From Dichomitus squalens LYAD-421 SS1 (Eukaryota; Basidiomycota; Agaricomycetes; Polyporales; Polyporaceae): 64,000 nucleotides of DNA. The position numbers were made by a program, and so were the translations under genes. Shown here in pieces: positions 23,076-34,672 of the stretch. Under the pieces are notes generated by a model, which did no database searches, was not told where the DNA came from, and worked only from the letters and a program-made list of their open reading frames with translations. Position 1 is the stretch's first letter. Each line of letters begins with the position of its first letter. The DNA is taken from positions 768,580 to 832,579 of the forward strand of contig NW_006766890.1 of assembly GCF_000275845.1 (NCBI RefSeq), read 5' to 3'.

Positions 23076-23616
23076 CGAGAGACAGGGGTCGGAGAAAGAG
23101 GAGAGATCTGGACCCTTGCGTGGCTGAGTCAAACCGAGGCAGTGGAGGCTAAGACGAAGCAGTAATAGGTGCGTATGCCATGAACGCGCGAGGCACAGGC
23201 GGCCGGTACACGTCCAGGACTCGAACACCTGTGTGTCACACGGGTCACATGTTCTCACGGGTGCGTTGTCACGCCGATGCCCTTATTCCGCTCATCGCTC
23301 AGAGACCCCTCTCGTACGCGGCAACATACTTAGTAGCTTCCTATCCCACATGGGGAGCGGCGTCCTGAAATGTCTTTGTATTCTCTCGCTCGCAGCCCAA
23401 TACCCTCCCGTCACGCCCCATTTCCTTCGTCGTCGTCGTCCGAATCCTGTCCATTAGTGTCTTCGAAGCGTGCATGCGGCTACAACACGAGGGCAAGCAC
23501 CCTCACCGTGGCTGGCCATACTGTACCGCCCGTCTGTACTCCTCACGAATTGCCCAGGATGCAGCAGGTCTATGATTTCTTTCTCCGGCGGCACGATGGA
23601 TGACGGTCCGCGTACG

Positions 23617-23623
23617 TATATAA
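23617..23623 (+). promoter_or_regulatory. TATA box
   Basis: TATATAA lies 168 bp upstream of the ATG at 23791. It is followed by a pyrimidine-rich leader, consistent with a regulated Pol II promoter for the small gene downstream. Confidence 0.5.
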
Positions 23624-23790
23624 GTTCGCGGGCCTTCCGCTCTCCAGACCCCCCACAGACAGTAAGCTACAACACTCAGCAGATCCTCCCTGCGTATACA
23701 ATTTCCCGTTCCGTTTGTTCGCTTTTCTTGCCTGTACATTACATCCATCCATTCGTTTCACGCCACCCGCACCCAGCTGATCGCCGCGAC

Positions 23791-24339
23791 ATGGATTCCG
23801 ACATGTCCACCTACGACGCCATCGTCTTCCCGGCAGACGACCGCCCACCGCACGTAGTCCCGCTCATGACGACCGCCGTCTCGCTCCCGACGGTATACGC
23901 CGAGCCGTACCGCTGTGGGCGCGCTCCCCACCCGGAGGTGTACATGGATTACATCGCCGACCAACTTGGCTCCCATGCATGGCAGTACCATGTGAGCCTC
24001 GTCTCTCAAATTGATCGCCGGACTCACTGCTAATTCACCGACCGTTTCGTTCGCGGGCTCACCATGCAGCTCGTAGAAGCTCTTGACGGCATGATCAAGA
24101 AGTTCCCGACGCCATACATCCTCTTCTATCCTGTCATCTCGCGGGACGGAATGCCGTTCCCAGTGAACAAGTGCATCCGTGAGATCCAAGGACAGAGGTA
24201 CGATGAAGCGCGGGCGTGGCGAGGCAACCTCGTCGTAGCGAAGTACCGCGATACGGCATACTCTGCTATGATCGACGCCTCGATGGCGGACTTTCCCATC
24301 ATCAAGAACTATTTGTCGACTCACCTCTCACCTTCATAG
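23791..24339 (+). CDS. Conserved-looking small protein of unknown function
   Basis: Two exons, 23791-23991 and 24070-24339, are joined by a canonical GTGAGC..CAG intron and encode 156 residues. I do not recognise a domain. The N-terminal third is rich in Pro and Val with Tyr-Asp pairs, and the centre is VEALDGMIKKFPTPYILFYP. The rest is a mixed helix/strand sequence without signal peptide, membrane segment or cysteine pattern. The good codon bias, a TATA box and the clean intron argue that it is real. It may be a lineage-restricted basidiomycete protein. Confidence 0.65.
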
Positions 24340-24623
24340 AGGTAAGCGAGTCGGGCGTTAGATCAATTTTCATTTCATCTCGCTGATCGTCGGGTCTTTT
24401 CCCGTCTCCGTAGAGCTTGTTTGTGTCGGTCCCCCGTTGTCGGATCCCCGTGGGCTTGGTGACAGCTTCTTTGACGCTTCTAACGCATATCAACGCTCCC
24501 TAAACAGTCCGTTCGCTGGCGTGTATATATCAGTACAGTGACCCCTAATATCGTAGTCTCGTATATATATTCACGATCAGATAACGTGCTGAGGGAGAGT
24601 GGAGACTCGCTGGAACTCGTGCA

Positions 24624-26066
24624 TCAAAGCTCTTCGTGCTTTCTTGCCTCGGCTTGCGCCTCGCGCTCACGTTCCCTTGCCGCCTCGGCCTTCTTCGGGT
24701 CGCAATGTTCTGGGTATGGGCTTGCAGGGTCGATGGGGGGGTGAGAAACACGCCCCACCTTGTGGTACTTCTTTGACTCGGCATAGAACTTCTTCCAGTG
24801 CTGTACGCCCTGCAGACCATCGGATGTCAGTTATGAACGCAGTGAAGTACCAGAAATGAAACGCGCGAGGATTGAATCGGGGAATGCACGCGCGCGGAGG
24901 TGGGACTTGAATGGATCAAAGATAACGATCAGGTTGACGCACCCTCATCTCGCTTTCGCTTAAGCCGCGGAGGTCGTGCGTGAGGTGCGTTTTGAAACAC
25001 CCGGTGCCGTATGCCCTTGCGGCATCTTTCCCAGCCCTAAAGGAAGAGAGCAATGATGAAGAGTCTCCATTAGCGCGCTAATTCCTGCAGGGAAACCGAC
25101 TTTGTGCACGTCGCGTGTGAGTACGCACATCATATGATAAGAGCCGCCAGGGCCGTAGGTAGCACGGCCGGCGCTGACATCGTACACGTCCCCGTCGATC
25201 TAGATCGCACGCACTTCATCATGAGCTTCGCGGGTACACGCATGGGCACGACACATCGAAACGCAAGAATGACCCACAGCAATGTACACAGGCTTTTCAG
25301 GGTCCGAGCCGTCGAACTGGGCGAGGAGAGTCTCGGAGAACAGCCGCTGGTTCGTCTGCGTGTACCCGATCGTACATTAGCACCTAGATACCCATACAGT
25401 GCGATAGCAGAACGGTCACGCGCCCCCTCGCTCACGCTCTCGTCCGAGAGATACGAGAGAAGGGGAGTGCGGGACGTTCCGAGAAGAGAGCACACGCACA
25501 GGAATGAATTGTCTCAAGTTAGGTAGCTCCTGCTCCCACAGGAAGCTGCCGGTGAAGAACTTGCCCGCGAGGATGATGAACAGGGTCGCGTACAGAATGA
25601 ACTTGAGCAGGCCGAGGCAGCCGACCTCGACCTCCTCCGTCGGGTCAGGCTCCTCAGGCCCCACCTCCTCGCCACGGGCAAGCTTCTCCTCGCGCTGCTG
25701 CTTGCGCTGCAGCCACTCCTTATGGGCCTGCTCGCGCTCGGCACGGTACTGCGCATACCTACGCGCGCCCACAAAGGGCAGGGGGTCAGTGGAAAGCATG
25801 TCACATGAAGGGCATCACGACTTTAGGACTTACGCCAGGAAGGGGCGGTTAGCTTGCTTGGTGGACACCTTCCTGTCAGGATCCACAGGGTCGTCTACGG
25901 TAGGATAGTCGTCCTTCAATGGGAAGTCCGTCCAAGGGGAAGTTGGAGCACTGCCGGGGGTTTGTGGCCCCAGGGGCTTGCCATCCGCGTCCTTCGGAAA
26001 GTCCTTCAGCTTCTCGGGCCTTCTACGTTGGGGGCGATCGCCATCCGGGTTCAGAAACCAAGACAT
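24624..26066 (-). CDS. Cytochrome b5-like heme/steroid-binding (MAPR) membrane protein
   Basis: The N-terminal 80 residues are hydrophilic (MSWFLNPDGDRPQRRR). A charged helix (RAEREQAHKEWLQRKQQREEK) follows, then one membrane segment, LGLLKFILYATLFIILAG (about 25620-25560). The C-terminal half is a MAPR-type b5-like domain: FDGSDPEKPVYIAVDGDVYDVSAGRATYGPGGSYH, then RDAARAYGTGCF. Family members (PGRMC1, Dap1) bind heme and support sterol P450s (family knowledge). With the membrane segment in the middle, this resembles the longer fungal and plant MAPR forms. The protein ends in a charged helix and ARKHEEL at TGA 24626-24624. Five exons; the IAV|DGDVYDV junction crosses a 150-nt intron near 25350-25200. 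Confidence 0.85.
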
Positions 26067-27249
26067 TACGATAAGTTACAACAAATGAAGCAGGGATGTG
26101 GTACGAAAGCAAGCAGACGGTACTGGGTGGCGATGCACAGAGGTGTGTACGTGGTCCTGTTGTTAATAGTCCCACGACACGTTCGATAAGCTAGCAATGC
26201 GTCAGCGGCCACTGGCGGTTGGTGAGAACAAGGTCCGAGTCGATAGCGTGATATTTCGGCCAACAGGTATGTGTCCTTTCCATATTTGGACGTGGACGCC
26301 CTGGAGCGTCGCGTGCGGGCGCTGCACTTCAAAGAATCCTACGCCCTGTAGGTGCCTCCGCGAGCATAGCGTCTGGACACATAGCCTACCAAGACTCTAG
26401 TTGATATTTTTTCCAGCTCGGATGTTGACAACCGGCGGACGGTACCCAACGTGCACCTTCCGAATGGACCTCCAGGTCTCCATATGGTATGGTGAGCGCG
26501 GCTCGAGCTTGAGATTGTGGCGGTTGAGAGATGTCCCAACCGCATGTTCCTGCAATCATTCTCCCAGAACCCACGAGACTCCCAAAGCATCGACTTCCGC
26601 AATACTTTGCGGGGCGAGATAGCGGCATGGCGTGCCCTGGCTTGGCATGGCTGTCATTAGAAGGCCCCCACGATTCGAGAACACTTGCTCACGGACAGGC
26701 AGCATTCGCATAGCCCACGTAGCTTCGACTAGCAAACGAGATGTTCCCAGATCCACTGCACGCAACGGTTTTACAATGAGAACGAACCATGTATTAGAAT
26801 GCTACTGAAGCATAATGGGACGCCATATTAATATAGCCAGTAGTAAGGTATGATAAATGTTACATTGCGTACGCAGAGAGTGAAACGAAAATGTCGAAAA
26901 TATGGTGGGGATGTGTACGAGAGGGAGATGTGGATGTATGCCGGAGAATAAAATGCAAAAGTACTGAGGACCAAGCCTGGATAGAAGATGTGCCAAGCGT
27001 AGATGACGATGAGCGATGATCAGTAAACGAGGACCCCGCCTGTGGAGACGAACAGGACGTAGCGAGAATTGATTGAATGACACAGCGTGACAACTATGAG
27101 GACTGTAGTATGATGACAGATGTACGAGCTTGGATGCATGGCGAGGCATATACTGTTGCAGACTGACATGGGGCATAAGATATCAAGAGCGAGAATGAGA
27201 TGCATAGGAGTGCGCCAACCGACTGGGATCGATCAACGAGTCAACCATG
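26067..27249. other. Intergenic, no supported gene
   Basis: 1.2 kb between the MAPR gene start and the RGS gene stop, both on the minus strand. It should contain the MAPR promoter and the RGS 3' UTR. Sequence from about 26800 to 27200 is AT-richer with many short frames and no motif. Confidence 0.5.
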
Positions 27250-29374
27250 TCACCGGTGTTCAATCGCCGGAGGGCGCTCCTGAGTGCGCTCTTGAGTCAC
27301 TGCTCTTTGCGATATCGTCACGTACGCCCCTCCAACCTCCTCCTCGCTGGCCTCCAGTCCTGGTGGTACCGTCGGTGTCGACGCGCTCGAATTCATCAAA
27401 GGGAAGTCCGCAAGAGGACCGTCATCTTCCTCAACCAACTTGATCTTGAGCGCAAGGAACCTCGGAGTCTTGATGAACTGTGGCCCATTTTAGTAGGTGA
27501 TGGTGCAACAATGTAAGCAGACGTACCTTCGGGACAGAGTCCGTAGCCATAAGGCGGAAAACGTGCGTCTGAATACGTTCGTACAGACGAATCATTGTCT
27601 GCAGCTGCGTTGCATTGAAGGCGTTGGCCTGCTCCAGCTCGACACGACCTTGGAAGGTCTTGCCCGTCAAGCTCTGGATGACGTCCGAGAGGTAACCCGA
27701 GAGCTCGTTCCGAAGACCATGATCGATGTTGAGCTCGCTTTGCGAAGACGGTGCCAAGTACGTGTTGTAGATGACGAAAGCCTTCTGGATGAGAGCCTCG
27801 TGATGTTTCTCCATAGCCAGCTGACCAGGCGTGCTCTTAGCTCCTCTCCCTGCGGGATTCGCAGCGATAGCGCTAGATGTCGTGCTGAAGGACTTCTTGA
27901 AATCCTGAACGTCGAGGTAGAAGGACAGGTTCTCCTCGCAGAAGTTGCTCCGGAGGAAATCACGGAAGAGCGCACGCAGCTGTGGCTCCTCCATGATGAA
28001 CTTGAGACGGTCCGTGTTGGACTCCTTGTGCGCTTTCTTCTCGGGGTCGTAACTTGCGTTCAACTTCTCCGTCATGGAGATGCGGCGATGTATCTTCGCA
28101 TCAGTTGAGGCGGCACCCTCAGCGGTCGATGCGTCGACGCTGTGATCCTCCGATGTCCGCGCTGCATTCGAGACGTTCGCCGCGGAGCTGTTCGGAGATG
28201 GCCGAGCACCATCAGGCATGTCCCAACGGGCAAGTCGACGACCTTCGTCGGTGACGCGATAGATGGCCTTCGCTGTACAACGGAACTCTCCATGTTGCTA
28301 CGATGAGAAGTGAGCAACGAGCAATGTCGATGGTAAAACGCGGATACGTACAGAGATGGACGAGTTCGCACCGCCAGCAGCACCACGAACGGTGAAGATG
28401 ATAGCGGAGTCGTTGTTCTTTCGCTTGTCGGAAACAAGGGTGATGAGGCCGAACCGCACAAATTGCGCCGCCATCTCGGCCGCCTCTTCCCTACCGATGA
28501 CGGACGTAAAGTCGCATAGCCACTCCAAAGCCGTCACGGCAGCGAAGCAGTGCTTGTGGACGACCGGGCCTTTCGCCCCCTTCTCAGACACGTCCATCAA
28601 TGCTACGCCCTTCGACCGTTCGTGATACTTCTGGAACGCATCCATGGTCTCCATGTACTCAGGAGGATAGTTAGGCTGGCGACCGACGAAGCGACGAAAA
28701 AGGGCAGTGATGGCAGAGTGTGAGACGATGATCTCATCGTCGACTGACCGTCGCTCGAGATGCAGCAGCTTCATGCAGATTGGTTGAGAGGAAAAGACAC
28801 GGGCGAGGTGGTCGCCATTGATGCCGTTCTTGCTCATGAACCGTTCAAGGACGTGGAGACCCTTCGGCGTCAGCACGTACACGCCACGCTCCTTGAAGAG
28901 GTTGGAGCCAGGATCCGCCGCGTTCTCAATGAGACGTGCATCCATGAACTGCTGGCACATCGCCTTGGCCATATCACGAGTCATGGAGAAGGTCGTGGTA
29001 GTCGTGGTCGTGACAATGCGAGATGGTTCTCGGGGATCTGGTCCACGATTCGATTGCGAAAATTTCAGCGACGCCAGGTTCCTCGCCGCATCGTCGCTTG
29101 TTGCAATCCATAAGGAGGGAAATCAAGGCGAAGATCAACTGGGGCACGTACGTGGTGAAAGAATTGGGGAAAGTACGGAAGTATTGCCTATTTGTGGTCA
29201 GCTCCAGAAAGGGTCGCAAACAGATCCAGCGTATCCTGGGAGGTATTGACGTTGTGTGAGCTGCGAATAAGGAGGAAAGCGAGTTGTACGCACCTTGAGG
29301 AATGGCCTGCCGCGTTTTGTCGTCTTCATCATGTGGGACGAAGTCGCCTGTGGTGCTTCTGCCGGAGGAGGCAT
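27250..29374 (-). CDS. DEP and RGS domain regulator (FlbA/Sst2 type), with apparent frameshift near its 5' end
   Basis: GTPase-activating regulator of heterotrimeric G-alpha signalling. The N-terminal region holds KRGRPFLK joined to DTLDLFATL, then RQYFRTFPNSFTT and, after an intron, NLASLKFSQSNR; these are hallmark blocks of the fungal FlbA/Sst2 DEP-containing half. MTRDMAKAMCQQFMDARLIE and GVYVLTPKGLHVLERF follow (about 28980-28840), with a second DEP-like segment around 28500. The RGS box runs from RLKFIMEEPQLRALFRDFL to YERIQTHVFRLM (about 28010-27560). The last exon (from about 27485) ends at TGA 27252-27250. FATL and LELTTNRQYF lie in different frames with no possible intron between them, so the reading frame is broken at about 29205-29220. 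This could be a real mutation or a sequence error. In family members this region relays pheromone or growth signals. Confidence 0.85.
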
Positions 29375-29432
29375 GTTTGATTAAGGAGAAGATAGAAAGA
29401 AAGGCAAAAGAGAAAAAGGAGCCAAGCTGCAG

Positions 29433-29456
29433 AGACGGAGACGGAGACGGAGACGG
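29433..29456. repeat. GAGACG microsatellite
   Basis: Four units of a 6-bp AGACGG repeat lie about 60-80 bp upstream of the RGS start codon, probably within its 5' UTR or core promoter. Confidence 0.7.
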
Positions 29457-30454
29457 AGGAGAGGAAGCCAAAAGGTGGATGGCGGGCGGGAGGAGGAGTC
29501 GGAGGAGATGATGAACGACGACGAGGGGCGCAGTCGGCGCCTGTGCGAAACCCGTTGACAACCCACAATTCGTCCCAATTTCCCACGTGGCTCCTCCCGG
29601 CCCAGACATGCGAAACAGGGCCGTCCCGAAAAATTCCTTCATTTAGTCTTTTTAGACATGCCGATCTCCCCGCCGGCAGCTGGCCCCGGCACTCCCAAAT
29701 CTCCCGTTTGGTCCCCGCCTCCGGCCATCCCACAGCCGCCCAGGCGCAGGGCCGCCGCATTGCCCCCTTTGGGTTGTAGTCTGCTCATCCTCCGCCGTCC
29801 GGCCAGACATCGCTACCTCCAGGGTGCTCTGAGCAGTCGGGCCCGCACCTATCACCACCATCACGCAGCCGTCCATAGCTGCCCGCTGTTCTGTTTGCCA
29901 TGAGGCGACCCGCGCTCCACAACTCCATTGTTCTGTCTGCCGCGTTCCCCTTCGAATCAGTCCCCATCAACTTTCAGGCAACTGATCGTCACGCCACCCG
30001 GTCGTCAGTCCGGCCCGCTTCTCCTTATGCGATACATAAGCGCCAGCGTCTAGCTATCCTTTCTCGCCCATTCCCCTCTCTTCGCCGCCAAGTTTCCGTC
30101 TTCGGTCTCGACTCGGCACGTCGTTCCAAGTATGTCAATACAACGGCGACGCCACAAAGCCCTATCAGACGCACAATAATGTGTGGGTATTGCACATATG
30201 AGCACTGAACTACAGGCATCAGATCACGCGAAATCAGTCCCAGTGTGGAAGGCGATCTGCAAGCCGCGCTCTGACTCGTTTCGTATGTTCATCCCGAAAG
30301 AGGTTCATGCAACCGGGCGAGGCGCGTATCGACGCGTTTATGCTATGGGGCGGAAGGACGTAGCGCCCGTTGTCATGTTTCAGGTGTCAAACGCTGCGAC
30401 GTAACGTTTGCGGCCGGACGCTGGCAGCGACTGTCTGTAGACCACGGTGACCAG

Positions 30455-30868
30455 GTGTCCTTGGGGCATATACGAGGGGCCTGCGTCTACCTACGCGCCA
30501 TGCGACATACGCACATAAAACCCTTCACGGCAGGGAATCCGATGTTTTCGATTGGAGAAAAGCCGATGAAATGGGGACGCAAAAGGCAACCGCCCGTCGT
30601 TTTCAATGACTTTTATCCAGAAATGCCACATATTTACGGATTGTTTGTCTCGCGCGTCCCCTTTTCAGAGACTTTTCTCCAGCTGGAAATACCTGAATCC
30701 CTGCCGTGCTTCCAGTGCGCTGACGCGTCCCGTGTGTTATATCATATCAGACATGAGTTTTACGGAGATCTCACTGACCTCCGTTCTCCGCCGCCCACAG
30801 GCTTTCTGACGACCGTGTTATCCGAGCACGCGGCCGAGTTTACGACAATGCCCTCATTTTGGCCCTGA
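30455..30868 (+). CDS. Unclassified ORF, doubtful
   Basis: A 137-codon open frame with reasonably balanced composition (for example FNDFYPEMPHIYGLFVSRVP) but no recognised domain. I see no splice-consistent neighbours and no promoter. It may be a remnant of a gene in this gene-poor stretch or a chance frame. Confidence 0.2.
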   Translation: MSLGHIRGACVYLRAMRHTHIKPFTAGNPMFSIGEKPMKWGRKRQPPVVFNDFYPEMPHIYGLFVSRVPFSETFLQLEIPESLPCFQCADASRVLYHIRHEFYGDLTDLRSPPPTGFLTTVLSEHAAEFTTMPSFWP

Positions 30869-32130
30869 GCACCACGCGACTACAAGCGTTATGCGACCTA
30901 GCGACGGTACGTCTAGAGGGCTCGATGTGGCCCGTTGTTCCCCACGTTGGTGCTGCCATCTCGTGTTCGTAGCCGGTGAACCTGGGGCGTCACGGGACAG
31001 GGAATAGGATATGCTTCAGGTTTCATCGCTTTTGACTCCTACCCCCACCCTGATGCTCTCCGGGTGATATAGAGGGTACTTATCCTCGTTGAGCGTTTGG
31101 ACAGTACGCACCTTGTTTCTAGTCCTCAGGGCTGTGGGTACTGATCAAAGCTATAGCGCGGTCGGGAGGCTTGCGGATGTTCTGTGTCACTGTGCATCGT
31201 GCAGTACCATCTCGTGCATGGTGTTCGGCTTGCCAGCCCCTTATCATCAGATGGGCCTCGAAGTTACATAGTCGAGTCCATCCACCCGCCACATGTTTCG
31301 GAACGACCGCTTGGTTCCAGCAAGCACACCACCTAGCGCCAGTGTAGGGGGGCAGTGAGGTGCTCTGGAGCCCATGACCCGGCTTCGATGCATGGATCAT
31401 CTGCATTCTGACGCCTGCTGCTCCAGCTGTCTTGGCGCATGTCGTCAATAGGAGAAGCAGCCGGTTCGAGTCGTCTGCAAGAACCTGAGGCCTGATGCCA
31501 CAGCTTTCATTTACCAGGAGCCTCGCTATGATGCTTGCGGTTAACCTTGGTGCTTATTCGGCAGCAGGTCCACGGTTCTCTTCCTGCACAGCTTCAGATG
31601 CTCACCATGCGCTCCAGGAGAGGAGACGCCGTAATTCATAAGACTAAGTTATGGGGGATGTGCTCAGTAATCGCACGGAGGATGTCAAAGCCGAGCGTCC
31701 GTATTCATCTCAGTCGCCGGTCCCTACGAACGTCTTCATTAGGATCTACATATAGGACACCGGATATTTTGCGAAGAATCCATGTGAGCTTCCCTCCGTA
31801 TAGGCATGCTTGAACCGTGTTGTTGATAGCAGAGGTGAACCGAACATCGAACATTCGAACTACTTCGGGTCCCACCCAGATCCGTGTCTGACTCAGGAGA
31901 TAGACAGACAGTCTGACAGCAAGTACCTGAAGTCTTCTCAGTGTGCGTCAGAACTTGGAAGTTCATTGTCACCCAAACTCAGTCGACGGTTGAGTCAATG
32001 TGACAAACTGTGACAAGCCGGTTGGCAAAGGAATCATGATCGTCACCCTTGCGTCACGAGAGGTCACGGTATCTACCACGCGCGGCGCTCCGTCGCAATT
32101 GTGCTCAGTACCACCGTCGTGACGACGACG

Positions 32131-33420
32131 ATGTCCGCAAATATCAACGTAGGCCTACTGCTCCATTGAGTCAGTCTTCAGATGTTGACAGGTTTCATAC
32201 AGGATGCTTCAGCTATCCAGGCACTGCTAGACCAGCTGAAATCATCCGATGCCTGGCGCAAGGTCGCCAATCCGAACGCTGTGATTCCGGCGACCAACCC
32301 CCACGAATCTCTTAGTGAACGAGCGGTTCCCGATCAGTTGGTTATGCGCCCTCAGGATGACCATGAAGGGGCCGGATTTGAAGAAACTGATGAGAGCATG
32401 CATGTGGACACTCTTACGTCCGCGAGTTCAGATATGGAAGCTTGCTCGAAGCTACCCTCAGTCGCAGCCCTCCTTTCGCAGCTGCAGTCTTCAAACGCCC
32501 TGAACAGCGCGGTTGCAGGCACGAGCCTCCCACCAGTACCTATAGGCATATCTTCGGCGCACGCCCCCCTTAGACCCGGTCGATCCCAAAATGCCGGTCC
32601 GGATATGGCACCAGGGATTGACACGCACCAGCGAGCACCCCAAACGCCTTCCGAGAATGTGCGGGCGTGTTCATTCCAACAGGCCCTACCCCATCTCGCG
32701 CGGCTTTCCCAGGATCTAGACGTTCTCAGAATGCTGACAACTGTAAGTCGGCGCAGGATCGCGGGCCGAAGGCGACACCGCTGATCTACAGGCTGCGCAC
32801 GCACCCTGTGTAGATGAAATCTGAGCAGATCGAGTTGGAGCGTCAGTTGTGGCATGAACGGCGAGAAATCCAACGGAAGCATGAAGAGAGGGTCAGAACG
32901 GCACGTACCAAGTGAGTGCCCTGGTAGCCACGCGTCGTTGGGGTCCTGCTGCTTCAGCTGCGCTCCTGTTCATGAGAGTTCTAACCTTCATGATCTTGCC
33001 TGGAAACACAGGGCGAACATCATTGGAGCGGGTCTTACACAATATGAAGCCGATGTTCGTCCAAGTGCTCAGCATCTCTGTGTTTCTAGTATCCAGGACT
33101 GACAATGCGACCCTTGGCAGGCAATGACGGACTCTTTCCGGGCAGAGCTGCGTAAATTCGACCGCGAGAGGGCGCTGCCTGCGTGGGATGGCCTAGTGAC
33201 CAAGCAGCAGATCGCCCTCGAGGCACTTGGCGTACCCGCGATGTTCCCTTCGACGGAGGTTACGGATCGAGAGGTACGGGCGCTCTATGGCATTCCATTG
33301 ATGATGCTGATGTGGAACGCTACCACCCAGCGTCAACAGAAGATCATGCAGGTGTTGGGTGGGATTATTGGAAGCGAAGGAAGCGATCCCCCACGCGTGG
33401 CTGCTGGCCGTGATAGATAA
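32131..33420 (+). CDS. Coiled-coil protein of unknown function
   Basis: I do not recognise a named family. Five exons read in frame. MSANIN (32131-32148) joins across a 31-nt stretch to MLTGFIQDASAIQALLDQL. A 190-residue low-complexity region ends in LDVLRMLTT. A charged coiled coil follows (MKSEQIELERQLWHERREIQ, from 32815). An exon then starts AMTDSFRAELRKFDRERALPAWDGL (33122), and a final exon starts RQQKIMQVLGGIIG (from 33340). I removed the 57-nt stretch 33275-33337 as an intron because it has GT..AG ends and the join DRERQQ continues the helix. The conserved-looking core DRERALPAWDGLVTKQQ suggests a protein interaction role; that is inference. No catalytic residues are seen. Confidence 0.65.
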
Positions 33421-34672
33421 CTGACAGGGGTGCATTGCGCTGCACTGCGCTTGGTAGGAATACCAGCCCTACATCCTTGGTTCAGCACAGCTCGGATTGG
33501 GTGCGAGCTACATCCCGAATACGAATATTGTAGGGTAGCCTGTCATTTGGTGACGCACCGGTGTCCAGTCAGCTCAGCTCCACTCAATGGACATTATGTT
33601 AATTTATGTACCGAAGCAGTCTGCCCCAATCTGGTCGAGGTCGCGGCGCCAGAGATTCTTCTCACTGTTATTATCCTGGTCAATTCAACGGACATTCAGT
33701 TCTGCGGAACGATGAAGTCTCGCCAAGTGTTGTTGTTGCCAGTACCCGCTACGCTGCGTGAGCAGGGTAGACGAAGATCGGGGTACAGGGCCATATAGGT
33801 GCTTTTGGACTTACAGCTGTTTTCAACCGGTAGGCCCCTGCGCGGCTTTTTACACACACCGTCGGACCATAGGATTCAAGTCTCGAGGTAACTCAGCACG
33901 TTAGCCGCACCCATGCCGAACTTAGCCTGGACTCGGACTTCGGTTGTCCCGCTGAACCCTGGTTCGGGCCGCCCTTGTCGAGCTCCGGCTGAAAAAGTTG
34001 TGCAAGGGTCTATCGTTCTGAAAACAGCTGTAACTTCGTTCTTTGATGGAGACAACACGACTCAACGTTAGACTTAACTAAGTAAGCAAGACGTCCCCTG
34101 TGGCCCATATGCTATCTCGGGATCTTGTTCCTATCCGCGTTAGATCCCTCGTGAAAAGCCTGTATATAACGGATCTGAACAACTCTAGAGGCTAAAGCTA
34201 AGCTATAGTAGACTATCCGGATTTGGAACAGGGGAATGGGCGCGTAAGCCCCGCTCGGGCTCCTCTGCTAGGCGTAGCTTCATAACTTGTAACTGCGGCA
34301 TGCTACCATCAGTGTTCGGTCGCGTATGGTGAGCTATCGGCGATTTCAGGCTACATGTACGTACATAGTGAGCAGGAGTCGCGGGCGCGAGGTCGCGTGG
34401 GTGAGATAATTAAATTGGTGGCAAAGGAAGCAATAAGCGAGATCAATTGGCAACAGCTGATCATCCCAGGGGCTGGCCTCTGCAGCCTGCCGCGCTGAGA
34501 GCCCGACTGTTCAGAACGCCTCGCGGGTCTGGTCGACTGATACTTCTTCCGCCTATGCGGGCTCAGCCATCGCTCTTTTCTTTCATTCTGCTCATGCACA
34601 ACGCGTGCAGCGTCGGCTCCTGCGTTCCCCGCCCTGCCTCCCGCCTCAAATAGAGCCCGAAGCCCGATCACC
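33421..34672. other. Intergenic containing a MITE
   Basis: 1.25 kb between the coiled-coil protein and the hydrolase-fold gene. It contains the TA-flanked inverted-repeat element at 33814-34030. To its right is an AT-rich segment with many CTA words (about 34160-34220), typical of decayed repeat sequence. No gene is supported. Confidence 0.5.
33814..34030. mobile_element. MITE-like element with terminal inverted repeats and TA flanks
   Basis: A 217-bp unit begins CAGCTGTTTTCA and ends with its exact reverse complement (34019-34030). Both ends are directly flanked by TA (33812-33813 and 34031-34032). Beyond the 12-bp perfect ends, the arms stay alignable for about 38 bp, into a shared TTTTT; most differences are G/A or C/T transitions. 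A TA target duplication with inverted termini is the mark of Tc1/mariner-derived miniature elements (family knowledge). It is too short to encode anything. Confidence 0.75.

Larger units (their letters stand above)
29375..32130. other. Gene-poor stretch, 2.7 kb
   Basis: The right flank of the RGS gene begins with its promoter and leader, including a GAGACG microsatellite at about 29433-29456. Beyond that I see scattered frames on both strands. The longest coherent one is 30455-30868, listed separately. No transposase, reverse transcriptase or RNA gene was recognised. The mixed, motif-free composition resembles decayed repeat sequence. Confidence 0.5.

Noticed and set aside
19420..23140. Repeated peptide LGLTQPRK at two places in the NUP120 frame
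   Set aside because: One copy is in the 5' UTR and the other spans an intron acceptor. The similarity is limited to splice-like CTCAG sequence and looks coincidental.
23205..23235. T-arm-like sequence GTGTTCGAGTCC on the minus strand
   Set aside because: It resembles a Pol III B box, but no D-arm, anticodon stem or matching acceptor could be placed around it. It lies in the NUP120 leader.
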